Source: Streptomyces sp. HSG2 (GTDB taxonomy: Bacteria > Actinomycetota > Actinomycetes > Streptomycetales > Streptomycetaceae). From it: 64,000 nucleotides of DNA. This document shows, one piece after another, positions 1 through 8,479 of this stretch. The stretch's first letter is position 1. The number at the start of each line of letters is the position of its first letter. The stretch lies in the NCBI RefSeq assembly GCF_016598575.1, contig NZ_CP066801.1, positions 3,844,001 through 3,908,000 on the forward strand, written 5' to 3'. Both the position numbers and the translations under genes were made by a program. Below the pieces are notes generated by a model, which was not told the DNA's origin, ran no database searches, and was given only the letters and a program-made list of their open reading frames with translations.

Positions 1-809
1 AGGAAGGCGTGCATGCCGTGGGTGATGGCGTTGCGCGTGGTCTCGTTGCCCGCGACGGCCAGGAGCAGGACGAAGAATCCGAACTCGTCCGCGCCCAGGT
101 TCCCCTCGTCCTCCGCGGCCACCAGCCGGGTGACGATGTCCCGCGCCGGGCGGAGCTTGCGCTCGGCGGCCATGGCGGTGGCGTAGCCGAGGATCTCGGT
201 GGCGGCCTCGGCGGCCACCTCCTCGGTGACGGCGTACTCCGGATCGTCGTAGGCGATCATCCGGTTCGACCAGTCGAAGATCCGGGAGCGGTCCTCCTGC
301 GGCACGCCGACGAGTTCCGCGATGGCCTGGAGCGGCAGTTCGCAGGCGACGCGGGTGACGAAGTCGAACGGCCCCGGCCGGGCCGCCGCGTCCGCGACGA
401 TCGAGCGGGCGCGGGCACGCAGACGGTCCGCGAGGTCGCGGACGGCTCGGGGGGTGAAGCCGCGCTGCACGATCTTCCGGACGCGGGTGTGTTCCGGCGG
501 GTCCATGTTGAGCATGATCAGGCGCTGGGCGTCGATGGCCGACCGGTCGATGTGTTCGTTGAAGCGGATGATGGCCGTGTTGCGCGACGAGGAGAACAAC
601 TCCGGGTGGGTGGAGACGTACTTGACGTCCGCGTGTCGGGTCACCGCCCAGTAGCCGGTGTCCAGGAAGCCGGCGACCCCCGCCGGCTGCTCGATCCAGC
701 GCACCGGGTCGCTGCGACGCAGAGCGGCGAACTCGGGCAGGGGGACGCGGCGACCGAGGAGTTCGGGGTCGGTGAAGTCGAACCCCTCGGGCAGCGCTGG
801 ACAGGACAT
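1..809 (-). CDS. Cytochrome P450, CYP125-like (partial, C-terminus beyond window)
   Basis: The reading frame opens at ATG 809 and is still open at position 1, so only about 269 N-terminal residues are seen. The haem-binding cysteine loop lies outside the window. The start MSCPALPEGFDFTDPELLG, the block LIMLNMDPPEHTRVRKIVQR, CELPLQAIAELVGVPQEDRS and the I-helix motif AGNETTRNA match the CYP125/CYP124/CYP142 group, closest to CYP125. Known members hydroxylate the terminal side-chain carbon of cholesterol and similar steroids. The gene is divergent from a FadA5-like thiolase and shares a 418-bp intergenic region with it. A P450-type ferredoxin encoded at 11787 could be a redox partner. Family assignment is firm; the substrate is inferred. 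Confidence 0.9.
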   Translation of the reverse strand, partial: MSCPALPEGFDFTDPELLGRRVPLPEFAALRRSDPVRWIEQPAGVAGFLDTGYWAVTRHADVKYVSTHPELFSSSRNTAIIRFNEHIDRSAIDAQRLIMLNMDPPEHTRVRKIVQRGFTPRAVRDLADRLRARARSIVADAAARPGPFDFVTRVACELPLQAIAELVGVPQEDRSRIFDWSNRMIAYDDPEYAVTEEVAAEAATEILGYATAMAAERKLRPARDIVTRLVAAEDEGNLGADEFGFFVLLLAVAGNETTRNAITHGMHAF

Positions 810-828
810 GGGCCCCTCCCCGCATCAG

Positions 829-847
829 ATCTGACAGAGCGTCAGAT
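829..847. promoter_or_regulatory. Perfect inverted repeat ATCTGAC-N5-GTCAGAT, likely operator
   Basis: Seven-base arms flank AGAGC, 20 bases upstream of the P450 start and in the region shared with the divergent thiolase. The length and spacing suit a TetR-type repressor. The inner part, TGAC-N5-GTCA, recurs upstream of the MaoC operon at 23647. It does not match the KstR consensus. The rest of 850-1227 shows no gene that I can support. Confidence 0.6.
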
Positions 848-1227
848 ATGCAACGTAGCGAGCCGACACCGCACGGGCAAGAGGCGCGACCCGGTCGAAT
901 CGCGTGCACGACCCTTGCGGGAGCGGGGTCGACGTCAGCAGACTGCGAAACGACCGCACCACGTATCAGTGCCGCGTCCGGCACCGCCCGCCCGGCTCCG
1001 ACCCCCGGTGCCGCACCCCGCCACACCGGCCACGCCCCGAACACGTCCCACGTCGGGCGTGTGCCCGCCGGCCGGTGGCGCGCGCCCGGCGTCGTCCGTC
1101 CGCGCGGGCACCGCTCGACGCGGCGCCGGCTCCCCGGCGCCGGTGCCGCGACCGCCCCGGCTCCGGGGAGCCCCGGGTGCACCGGGGCCCTCCGGCCCCC
1201 CCTCGGATCTCCGGAGAGGACCGCCCC

Positions 1228-2397
1228 ATGGCCGCCGAACCCGTGATCGTCGAAGCCGTACGGACCCCCATCGGCCGGCGCGGCGGCGTGCTCGCCGATC
1301 TGCATCCCGCCCGTCTCCTGGCCGGGACGTATCGGGAACTCCTCGACCGCGCGGGCATCCCCGCCGACTGCGTCGAGCAGGTCGTCGCCGGCACCGTGAC
1401 CCACGCGGGCGAGCAGTCCATGAACCCCGCGCGCACCGCCTGGCTGGCCGCCGGCCTGCCCTACGAGACCGCCGCGACGACCGTCGACTGCCAATGCGGC
1501 TCCTCTCAGCAGGCCGCACACCTGGTGGCCAACATGGTGGCGGCCGGGGTGATCGACGTGGGTGTCAGTTGCGGCGTCGAGTCCATGACACGGGTGCCGC
1601 TCGGTTCGGGGTCCAAGCACGGGCCGGGCCGGCCCTTCCCGGACGAGTGGAGCGTCGACCTGCCGAACCAGTTCGAGGCGGCGGAGCGGATCGCCCGGCA
1701 CCGAGGGCTGACCCGCCGGGACGTCGACGCGTTGGGCCTGCTCTCCCAGGAGCGCGCGGCCCGGGCCTGGGCGGAGGAGCGCTTCAAGCGCGAGACCTTC
1801 GCGGTGCAGGTTCCCACGTCCGAGGAGGAGCAGACGGCCGGTGCGGGCAGGTGGCGCCTGGTCGACCGGGACGAGGGGCCGCGGGACACCTCGTTGGAGG
1901 CGCTGGCCGGTCTCCAGGCCGTGATGCCCGGAGCCGTGCACACGGCCGGCAACTCCTCGCAGATCAGTGACGGGGCCGCGGCCCTCATGTGGGCCTCCGA
2001 ACGCATGGCCAGGGCGCTGGGGCTGCGGCCCCGGGCCAGGATCGTGGCCCAGGCGCTGGTCGGCGCCGATCCGCACTTCCACCTGGACGGGCCCGTCGAC
2101 GCCACCCGGGCGGTGCTGGGGAAAGCCGGTATGACCCTCGGGGACATCGATGTCGTGGAGATCAACGAGGCGTTCGCCTCGGTGGTGTTGAGCTGGGCGC
2201 GCGTCTTCGACCGGGACCTGGAGCGCGTGAACGTCAACGGGGGCGCGATAGCGCTGGGGCATCCGGTGGGGGCGACCGGCGCGCGTCTGCTCACCACGGC
2301 CCTGCACGAACTGGAGCGCTCCGAGAAGGAGCTCGCCCTGGTGACCATGTGCGCGGGCGGGGCATTGGCCACCGGCACCATCCTCCAGCGCCTCTGA
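1228..2397 (+). CDS. Thiolase family protein, FadA5-like steroid 3-ketoacyl-CoA thiolase
   Basis: The 389-residue protein starts at ATG 1228 behind a GGAGAGGA ribosome binding site. Catalytic features are visible: nucleophilic Cys90 in DCQCGSSQQA, the NEAFA loop, the GGAIALGHPVGATGAR histidine motif near the C-terminus, and the second cysteine in MCAGGALA. Thiolases of this type cleave 3-ketoacyl-CoA to acyl-CoA and acetyl-CoA or propionyl-CoA. The CQCGSSQQA variant resembles mycobacterial FadA5, which acts on the cholesterol side chain. Its divergent position next to a CYP125-like P450 supports a steroid or branched-lipid role. Acetoacetyl-CoA thiolase activity in general lipid metabolism is the alternative. 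Confidence 0.88.
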   Translation: MAAEPVIVEAVRTPIGRRGGVLADLHPARLLAGTYRELLDRAGIPADCVEQVVAGTVTHAGEQSMNPARTAWLAAGLPYETAATTVDCQCGSSQQAAHLVANMVAAGVIDVGVSCGVESMTRVPLGSGSKHGPGRPFPDEWSVDLPNQFEAAERIARHRGLTRRDVDALGLLSQERAARAWAEERFKRETFAVQVPTSEEEQTAGAGRWRLVDRDEGPRDTSLEALAGLQAVMPGAVHTAGNSSQISDGAAALMWASERMARALGLRPRARIVAQALVGADPHFHLDGPVDATRAVLGKAGMTLGDIDVVEINEAFASVVLSWARVFDRDLERVNVNGGAIALGHPVGATGARLLTTALHELERSEKELALVTMCAGGALATGTILQRL

Positions 2398-2419
2398 GCG
2401 AGGGGCTCTCGGGCCGAGG

Positions 2420-2596
2420 TCAGCCGACGGCGGCGTAGACGATGGCGGTGACGTGGAGCGTGAGGAGAGCGCCGACCGCGATGCCCGCGGGAGTCGCGGT
2501 GACGGGCTTCGTGCCCGTCGGTCGGAAGACGCCGGTGTCCTCTTCGTGGAGGTCGGTCGACATGTCGACGCGGTCCTGGAGTTCGGTGTCGTACAT
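2420..2596 (-). CDS. Small peptide with hydrophobic C-terminus (58 aa)
   Basis: Starts at ATG 2596 with a GGGAG ribosome binding site about 7 bases upstream. The N-terminal half is acidic (YDTELQDRVDMSTDLHEED). The C-terminal half is PVTATPAGIAVG followed by a hydrophobic stretch ending in TLHVTAIVYAAVG. It ends 23 bp from the convergent thiolase. The TLHV segment also occurs at the same place in the divergent 58-residue peptide at 3016, and the LHED and PVT-x-TPA pieces recur in the peptide at 21022. I do not recognise the family. It could be a small membrane peptide or a precursor of a modified peptide, but no modification enzymes lie beside it. Confidence 0.6.
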   Translation of the reverse strand: MYDTELQDRVDMSTDLHEEDTGVFRPTGTKPVTATPAGIAVGALLTLHVTAIVYAAVG

Positions 2597-3015
2597 CACG
2601 TTTCTCCCACTCCTGCGGGCTCCGGGCCTTGGCCACCACCCTGCGGCCCTCGACCCCCGAGGGCACCCCCCGAATGGCTCCTCGGGCGGGCTACACGGCC
2701 TCCACCCGAAGGGGCCGGCGGGAGCCGAGCCGCAGGAGGGGGAGGGCCCGCGGCCGTGTCGCCCAGGACCGTCGGGGACCTCCTCCCGCCGGCGAGACCG
2801 CCGGTCGGGGCGAGGACGGGTTCGGCTCGCCCATCGCGTGAGCGTCGTATCCCACGGTTCCGGCACGTCGGCCGAGCCGAGGGGCGACGTAAGCCTCGTT
2901 CCACCGATGGGAGGGCACGTCGTCGTCCTCGGTGCGGTCCCCTCGGGGGGTCGCACGGCCTCGGCTCACCTGCGACTGTCATCGCAGGTGAGCCGCACCG
3001 ATCCGGGAGACGACG
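2597..3015. other. Intergenic region between two divergent small-peptide genes
   Basis: The 419 bp between the two 58-residue peptide genes contain no further gene that I can support; long reading frames here are GC-rich shadows. The only clear structure is the hairpin at 2962-2995. Confidence 0.5.
2962..2995. repeat. Perfect 14-bp inverted repeat upstream of a small peptide gene
   Basis: The arms CGGCTCACCTGCGA and TCGCAGGTGAGCCG are separated by six bases (CTGTCA). The right arm ends 20 bases before the ATG at 3016 and just before its ribosome binding site. It could be an operator, or an RNA hairpin controlling expression of the peptide. No T-run follows, so a plain terminator is less likely. 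Confidence 0.6.
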
Positions 3016-3192
3016 ATGACCTCGTGCACGATCGACATGACCGACCCCGAGTTCGTCCGACTGGACGAGAGTGACAAGGGCGCGATCTGGCCGCGAGGCC
3101 ATGCCGTCGTGGCCGCCAGTGCCTTGGGTCTCGCCATCTACGCCACGCTCCACGTGGTGGGGATCGGGCTCGCGTCCCCTGTGTCGAGATGA
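3016..3192 (+). CDS. Small peptide with hydrophobic C-terminus (58 aa), paralogue of 2420-2596
   Basis: Begins ATG 3016 after GGGAG spaced six bases and ends TGA 3192. The protein begins MTSCTIDMTDPEFVRLDES and has a hydrophobic tail ALGLAIYATLHVVGIGLAS. Its length equals that of the divergent peptide at 2420-2596, and both share TLHV followed by a small-residue/hydrophobic alternation. This suggests duplication. The function is unknown. One transmembrane helix or a membrane-active core peptide are both compatible with the composition. Confidence 0.55.
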   Translation: MTSCTIDMTDPEFVRLDESDKGAIWPRGHAVVAASALGLAIYATLHVVGIGLASPVSR

Positions 3193-3282
3193 CGACGACG
3201 GGAAGGCCGCGCCGGCGCGACGGCGACCCCGGTTAGCGGGTGGTGTCGCCTCCGCGCCGGGGCGCGCCGAGTGGTCCGTCGG

Positions 3283-3696
3283 TCAGTACCAGCCGTTGGC
3301 CTGCCAGAAGCTCCAGGCGTCGCAGGCGCTGCCGTAGCGGTCCTTCATGTAGTCCACGCCCCACTTGATCTGGGTCGCGGCGTTGGTCTGCCAGTCGGAG
3401 CCCGCCGAGGCCATCTTCGAGCCCGGCAGAGCCTGGACCAGTCCGTAGGCGCCGCTGGAGGGGTTGGTCGCGGTGAGGTTCCAGTTGCTCTCGTGCTGCA
3501 CGATGTTCGAGAAGCACGTGTACTCGGCCTGGTCGCCGATCATCTGCTTGGCGGTCGCCTGGGCCGAGGCCGCGGACGTCGCCGCCTGGGCGGGGGTGGC
3601 GGCTATCAGGGTGCCGCACGTGGCGACGGCCAGCGCGGCGCCGGTCATCGCCTTCTTGGGAGTGGCGACACGGCGGAGGAGGGAGGCGGCGGACAA
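3283..3696 (-). CDS. Secreted transglycosylase/SLT-like domain protein
   Basis: The 137-residue protein is read from TTG 3696 (product begins SAASLLRRVATPKKA), preceded by AAAGG; longer upstream starts give unlikely arginine/proline-rich extensions. Residues about 8-36 form a signal peptide with an APAQAA-type cleavage region. The mature part is a lysozyme-like fold: CFSNIVQHESNWNLTATNP carries the catalytic-type Glu, followed by SSGAYGLVQALPGSKM, TQIKWGVDYMKDRYG and a C-terminal AWSFWQANGWY. Secreted proteins of this type cleave peptidoglycan and are common in Streptomyces growth and spore germination. The upstream 3697-3973 holds its leader and promoter region; I could not confirm a riboswitch there. 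Confidence 0.85.
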   Translation of the reverse strand: MSAASLLRRVATPKKAMTGAALAVATCGTLIAATPAQAATSAASAQATAKQMIGDQAEYTCFSNIVQHESNWNLTATNPSSGAYGLVQALPGSKMASAGSDWQTNAATQIKWGVDYMKDRYGSACDAWSFWQANGWY

Positions 3697-3973
3697 GGTG
3701 GAACCCTTTCGTCGGGGACGGGGAAGCGGGCGCGCGGGGGGCGCGCCGGCGCCGCGGTCCGGGGAACGTCGGCACCTGTTGGCCGGTCCAGGGAAACAGC
3801 ACGCCTCGGAAGCCCGCAATCACCCCTTTCTCTAACCCTGTTCGTATTGGGCTGATTGACCGGTACGTGGTGAAGTGCCCTTCCTGGCTGGTCGAGGACG
3901 TGTCGAGGAGGGGTGGCGGCGGCCCGCGTGCTACGACCCGAGTTCGTACGTGATCCGCGTCACGTGCGCTTCC

Positions 3974-4816
3974 TCACCTCGGGTCGGCCTCGAAGGACAC
4001 CGGGGCCTCGAAGGCCGCCCTTCGGGTGGCCCGTCGCAGAGCGCGGAGCAGGGGGGCGCCGAGGGTCAGTGTGAGGACGACCGTGACGACCGCCCGGCCC
4101 AGGTCCCAGCCCATGGAGGTGGCCAGGCAGTAGGCGGTGAACCGCGCCAGGTTGGCGGTGACCGGGGCGTCCGGGGCGAAGGCGATGTTCGACGCCAGGG
4201 CGTCCAGGAACGGCCAGCCCTGGAGGTTCATCACCGTGCCGTAGGCGAAGGCGGCCAGGAAGCCGTACCCGGCCAGCGTCAGCAGCTCCGCCCGCCCCCG
4301 GAGCCGGTCCGGGAACGGCAGCAGTCCCGCGCCCAGGGTGAACCAGCCCATGGCGGTCATCTGGAACGGCAACCACGGCCCCACCCCGCCGGTCAGCAGG
4401 GCGGAGGCGAACATCGTGACCGAACCGAGCACGAAGCCGAACCCGGGACCGAGCACCCGGCCGCTGAGGACCATCAGGAAGAACATGGGCTCCAGGCCCG
4501 CCGTGCCGGCGCCCAGCGGGCGAAGCGCCGCCCCCGTCGCGGCCAACACGCCCAGGGTCGCCACGGCCTTGGGGCCCAGGCCCGACTCCGAGATCGTCGC
4601 CGTCGCCACCGCGACCAGCAGCACCAGCAACCCCGCGAACAACCAGGGCGCGTCCTGGGCGTGCGCGCTGACCAGCGAGGACGGCGGGGCGAGGAAGGGC
4701 CAGCCGACGCCGGCCACGCCGACGGCGCTCACCAGGGCGAGCGCCGTGGCCGAGCGGGGCCCGAGACGGACCGCGCGGGCCCGTGGCCGGGACGTCGACG
4801 GATGCGATGCGGTCAC
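3974..4816 (-). CDS. cbrT: ECF transporter substrate-binding (S) component, CbrT-like
   Basis: The 280-residue membrane protein starts at GTG 4816, overlapping the upstream ATPase stop in GTGA. Several hydrophobic helices are evident (TALALVSAVGVAGVGWPFLA, LFAGLLVLLVAVATATI, FFLMVLSGRVLGPGFGFVLG, and further C-terminal ones). The pattern matches ECF S components of the cobalamin/queuosine type. It is the last gene of a five-gene operon led by a cobalamin riboswitch, which points to B12 or a precursor as substrate. In Streptomyces a B12-controlled ECF set has been called cbrTUV; the symbol is given by analogy. Confidence 0.82.
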   Translation of the reverse strand: MTASHPSTSRPRARAVRLGPRSATALALVSAVGVAGVGWPFLAPPSSLVSAHAQDAPWLFAGLLVLLVAVATATISESGLGPKAVATLGVLAATGAALRPLGAGTAGLEPMFFLMVLSGRVLGPGFGFVLGSVTMFASALLTGGVGPWLPFQMTAMGWFTLGAGLLPFPDRLRGRAELLTLAGYGFLAAFAYGTVMNLQGWPFLDALASNIAFAPDAPVTANLARFTAYCLATSMGWDLGRAVVTVVLTLTLGAPLLRALRRATRRAAFEAPVSFEADPR

Positions 4817-6645
4817 GACAGCACCTCGCGAACCTGGGAGACCGTCAGCCATCCCAGCGGCGCCAGGATCTTGGCGACCTGCGGCGCGAACGACGGCGAG
4901 GCCACCGCCACGTCCGCCGTCGGGCCGTCGGCGATCACCTCGCCCTGGGCGAGCAGGACGACCCGGTGGGCCAGTTCCACGGCGAGTTCCACGTCGTGCG
5001 TGGCGAGGACGATGGCGTGTCCGTCGGCGGCCAACCCCCGCAGGATCGTGGTGAGCCTTGACTTCGCCGCGTAGTCCAGGCCCCGGGTCGGTTCGTCCAG
5101 CAGCAGCAGGGGCGGGCGGGCGGTCAGAACCACCGCCAGGGCGAGGGTCAGCCGACCGCCCTCGGAGAGGTCCCGGGGATGGGCGTCGTCCGCCACGCCG
5201 GGCAGCAACCGCGTGAGCAGCGTCCGGCAGGTGCCGGCGGTCGCTCCCGCGTCCGCGTCGGCCGCCGCGCACTCGGCGGCGACGGTGTCGGCGTACAGCA
5301 GGTCGCGCGGCTCCTGGGGGACCAGGCCGACCCGGCGCACCAGATCGCGGGGGCGCGCGCGGTGCGGGACCGTCCCGGAGACCCGGACGGTCCCGGAGGA
5401 GGGCGCGACGAGGCCGGCGAGGGCGGCGAGCAGGGTCGACTTGCCCGCGCCGTTGCGCCCCATCAGCGCGACCGTCTCGCCGGCGGACACGGACAGGTCG
5501 ACGCCGCGCAGCACCTCCGGCCCGCCGTGTCGGACGCGGACCGCGCGCGCGTCGGCGGCCGGACCCTCGACTGTGCCGGGTTCCGCCGCGTGTCGGCGGA
5601 GCCCGCGGGGGCTCCCCCCGGCGTCCTCGCGAGGGCGCCGCCGTGCCCACCGGGGCCGTCCGGTCCCGCCGGTCCGCGACGCTCCTCGGGGCGCTTCCGC
5701 CCCCGGAGGCGGGGCCTGGTCCCGATCGTCGCGTCGGCCGGCGGCCCCCGCGGTCCGCCGGTCCGCGCCGCCGGGGGCGGACGGCTTCCCGCCGACGGGC
5801 GCGGTGCTCGTCGGCCCGTCCGGGGCCGCGGTCGCCAGGCGCTCCCGCAGCGGTGCCGCCCGGCGGCGGGCGTCGCGGATCGTCAGCGGCAGCGGGGACC
5901 AGCCGGCGAGGCGGCCCAGGTCCACCACCGGGGGGCGCACCGGCGAGACGGCCATCACCTCTGCGGGCGGGCCCACGACCGCGGCCGCGCCCGGGCCCGG
6001 GAGCAGGACGACCCGGTCGGCGTACTGCACGACGCGTTCCAGTCGGTGCTCCGCCATCAGCACCGTCGTGCCGAGGTCGTGCACCAGTCGTTGCAGCACC
6101 GCCAGCACCTCCTCGGCCGCGACCGGGTCCAGTGCCGACGTCGGCTCGTCCAGGACCAGTACCGCGGGGTGCGGGGTGAGGACCGAACCGATCGCGACCC
6201 GCTGCCGCTGGCCGCCGGACAGCGTGCCGATCGGACGGTCGCGCAGTTCGGCCAGGCCCAGCAGGTCGAGCGTCTCCTCCACCCGGCGCCGCATCACCTC
6301 CGGCGGCAGCCCCAACGACTCCATCCCGTAGGCCAGTTCCTCCTCCACCGTGTCCGTCACGAAGTGGGCGACGGGGTCCTGGCCCACCACGCCGACCAGA
6401 TCGGCGAGGTCGCGCGGCCTGTGGGTGCGGGTGTCGCGCCCGGCCACCGTGACCCGGCCGCCCAGTGTCCCGCCGGTGAAGTGCGGCACCAGGCCGGCGA
6501 CCGCGCCCAGCAGTGTGGACTTGCCCACCCCCGACGGGCCGATCAGCAGGGCGAGTTCGCCCTCCGGTACGGACAGGTCGATGTCGCGGACGGTGGGTTC
6601 GTCCGCTCCGTCGTACGTCACCCGGACGTGCTCGAAGCGGATCAA
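4813..6645 (-). CDS. cbrU: ECF transporter ATPase with two ABC domains, CbrU-like
   Basis: The 610-residue protein is read from TTG 6645, which overlaps the previous gene's stop in TTGA. The N-terminal ABC domain has Walker A GPSGVGKST, signature LSGGQRQR and Walker B AVLVLDEPTSALD. A disordered, Pro/Arg/Gly-rich linker of roughly 110 residues leads to a second domain with Walker A GRNGAGKST, Walker B LLLLDEPTRGLD and a degenerate signature LSEGGRLT. Two fused A components in one chain are typical of actinobacterial ECF energy-coupling modules. It energises uptake together with the T and S proteins on either side. Confidence 0.9.
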   Translation of the reverse strand: MIRFEHVRVTYDGADEPTVRDIDLSVPEGELALLIGPSGVGKSTLLGAVAGLVPHFTGGTLGGRVTVAGRDTRTHRPRDLADLVGVVGQDPVAHFVTDTVEEELAYGMESLGLPPEVMRRRVEETLDLLGLAELRDRPIGTLSGGQRQRVAIGSVLTPHPAVLVLDEPTSALDPVAAEEVLAVLQRLVHDLGTTVLMAEHRLERVVQYADRVVLLPGPGAAAVVGPPAEVMAVSPVRPPVVDLGRLAGWSPLPLTIRDARRRAAPLRERLATAAPDGPTSTAPVGGKPSAPGGADRRTAGAAGRRDDRDQAPPPGAEAPRGASRTGGTGRPRWARRRPREDAGGSPRGLRRHAAEPGTVEGPAADARAVRVRHGGPEVLRGVDLSVSAGETVALMGRNGAGKSTLLAALAGLVAPSSGTVRVSGTVPHRARPRDLVRRVGLVPQEPRDLLYADTVAAECAAADADAGATAGTCRTLLTRLLPGVADDAHPRDLSEGGRLTLALAVVLTARPPLLLLDEPTRGLDYAAKSRLTTILRGLAADGHAIVLATHDVELAVELAHRVVLLAQGEVIADGPTADVAVASPSFAPQVAKILAPLGWLTVSQVREVLS

Positions 6646-7802
6646 GGGGACTCCTCGGAGGACGGCGGTGCGGGGGTGAGCGGGAGCGGCAGAAGACCGA
6701 GGAGGATCGCCGCGGCCGGCCACAACGGGAGGGTGGGCGCGACCAGCGGCACCACACCGGGCGCCAGCGCCGCCGGGTCCCGCGTGGCGGCCAGGGCCAG
6801 CAGGGGGGCGACGACCGCCCCCGACGCGGCGACGGCCCAGGCCCTGGCGTCCCAGGCGTCGGGGCGGTAGCGGGTGCGGGGCGAGCGTCTGCCGCCCAGC
6901 CGGAGCCCGGCCAGGGCGGCGACCAGCCCGACGATCAGGACGGGCGGCCCGTAGGTGCCGCCGGACGCCGTCAGCAGGCCGTAGGTGCCCACGCAGACGC
7001 CCAACAGGCCGCACAGCGTCAGCGCCGCGGTGGTGCGACGCACCCGCTCGGACACGTACGCCGTCCGGCCGAAGCCTCGGGCGTCCATCGCGGCCGCCAG
7101 CGCGACGGATCGTTCCAGGGCGCCCTCCAGCACCGGCATGCCGACCTGGAGCACGCCGCGCACCCCCCGGTCGGGACGCCCGCGGAGCCTGCGGGCCGCG
7201 CGCAGCCTGCGCACGTCGGCGATCAGATGCGGGGCGAAGGTGAGTGCGACGACGACGGCCACCCCGACCTCGTAGAGGGCGCCCGGCAGCGATTTCAGGA
7301 GGCGGGAGGGATGGGCGAGCGCGTTGGCGGCCCCCACGCAGACGAGTAGTGCGGCCAGGCGCAGGGCCTCGTAGCAGGCGAAGACGAGACCCTCGGCCGT
7401 GACCCGCCCGCCGAGCCGGATGCCCTGGGCCCACTCCGGGAGCGGGATCTCGGGGAGGGTGACCAGGACGTGGTCTCCGGGCACGGCCGAGCCGAAGACC
7501 ACCGTGAAGACGAGCCGAATGGCGATCACCACCAGGGCGAGCCGGACGAAGGCGCCGTAGGAGCGGGCCCACGGGGCGTCCGGCCGGCGGGCGGTCACCA
7601 CCACGGCCGAGACCGCCACGAGGAGCGCGAGGAGCAGCGGGTTGGTGGTGCGGGTCGCGGCGACACCCAGGCCGAGAGCCCACAGCCACCACGCCCCCGG
7701 ATGGACCGGGGCGCGGCCGGAGCGGGGTCCGGTCGAGGGTGCCGGTCGCGCCGGCCGCGCCGTCCGACCGGCGGGGCCGGCGGGCCGGGGGGTGTCGGGC
7801 AT
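6642..7802 (-). CDS. cbrV: ECF transporter transmembrane (T) component, CbrV-like
   Basis: ATG 7802 begins a 386-residue protein with a Pro/Ala-rich cytoplasmic start and then several helices (WWLWALGLGVA, LLLALLVAVSAVVVTA, VVVALTFAPHLI). The cytoplasmic coupling segment includes AMDARGFGRTAYV, which matches the Ala-Arg-Gly coupling motifs of EcfT proteins. It sits nine bases downstream of the membrane-anchored protein gene and overlaps the ATPase gene by four bases. It is inferred to couple the two ABC domains to the S component. Confidence 0.87.
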   Translation of the reverse strand: MPDTPRPAGPAGRTARPARPAPSTGPRSGRAPVHPGAWWLWALGLGVAATRTTNPLLLALLVAVSAVVVTARRPDAPWARSYGAFVRLALVVIAIRLVFTVVFGSAVPGDHVLVTLPEIPLPEWAQGIRLGGRVTAEGLVFACYEALRLAALLVCVGAANALAHPSRLLKSLPGALYEVGVAVVVALTFAPHLIADVRRLRAARRLRGRPDRGVRGVLQVGMPVLEGALERSVALAAAMDARGFGRTAYVSERVRRTTAALTLCGLLGVCVGTYGLLTASGGTYGPPVLIVGLVAALAGLRLGGRRSPRTRYRPDAWDARAWAVAASGAVVAPLLALAATRDPAALAPGVVPLVAPTLPLWPAAAILLGLLPLPLTPAPPSSEESP

Positions 7803-7810
7803 CGGGGTTC

Positions 7811-8479
7811 CTACCGGGGTCCGCGTCGTCGGGCCTGCCACACCGCGACCCCGCCGAGCGCGGCGACCCCCGCCAGGCCCGCGAGGAGGCCCGCCGAGGG
7901 GCCCCCGTCGCCGGCCGGGTCGTCCGTCTCCCGCCCCGACCCGGACGCGGAGTCCGCCTGTTCGCCGCCGACCGACACCGGCTCGCCGCACCCCTTGTGC
8001 GGATAGCCGGCGATGGCGCACAGCAGCGCGGACGAGTCGTACCGGAGCGGGCCCGCGACGGCGGCCAGGGCGTCCGCCGTCGTCGCCTCGGGCGCCACCC
8101 GGGCGCACGCGGCGCGCGGCTCCGGCGGGGTCTCGCCGTCCGGCGCGTCGGAGGCCGTGCCGAAGTCGAGGACGAGGGCCACCCGTTTGGTGCCGTCCGT
8201 CGCCGGGGTCCCGGCGCAGACGGCGGCGAAGTCGCTCACGCCGCGCGGGCGGGCCGCGTCCGAGGAGTCCTCGCTCACCGCGAAGCGGAAGCCCTGGACG
8301 GAGCCGTCGTCGGGTCGGGCGAGGGAGGGCCCCTGGGTCGCGTAGACCCAGGCGCCGCCGTCGTGCTCCCAGAAGGACCAGTAGCGGTACCCGGCCGCCC
8401 CCGCCTGCCCCGCGCCGACCAGGACGGCGCAGACCGACAGGAGCGCGGTCAGGAGCGGGAGCGCGACGCGCCGGGTCAC
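7811..8479 (-). CDS. Exported, membrane-anchored hypothetical protein of the cobalamin operon
   Basis: GTG 8479 overlaps the preceding stop (GTGA). The 222-residue protein has an N-terminal signal (VALPLLTALLSVCAVLVGAG, followed by QAGAAG), a globular part beginning GYRYWSFWEHDGGAWVYATQ, and a C-terminal helix GLLAGLAGVAALGGVAVWQA followed by RRRG, as in a sortase-independent membrane anchor. Cysteine pairs in the ectodomain may form disulfides. I recognise it only as a protein that travels with this transporter operon. Capture of B12 or a related ligand at the cell surface is an inference from context. Confidence 0.75.
   Translation of the reverse strand: MTRRVALPLLTALLSVCAVLVGAGQAGAAGYRYWSFWEHDGGAWVYATQGPSLARPDDGSVQGFRFAVSEDSSDAARPRGVSDFAAVCAGTPATDGTKRVALVLDFGTASDAPDGETPPEPRAACARVAPEATTADALAAVAGPLRYDSSALLCAIAGYPHKGCGEPVSVGGEQADSASGSGRETDDPAGDGGPSAGLLAGLAGVAALGGVAVWQARRRGPR

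Noticed and set aside
3697..3973. c-di-AMP (ydaO-type) riboswitch upstream of the transglycosylase gene
   Set aside because: Such riboswitches precede related cell-wall hydrolase genes, but I could not align the conserved core here.
3974..7692. Very long minus-strand frames of over 900 residues spanning several transporter genes
   Set aside because: Only the segments matching the S component and the ATPase are real; the extensions are out-of-frame readings of neighbours.
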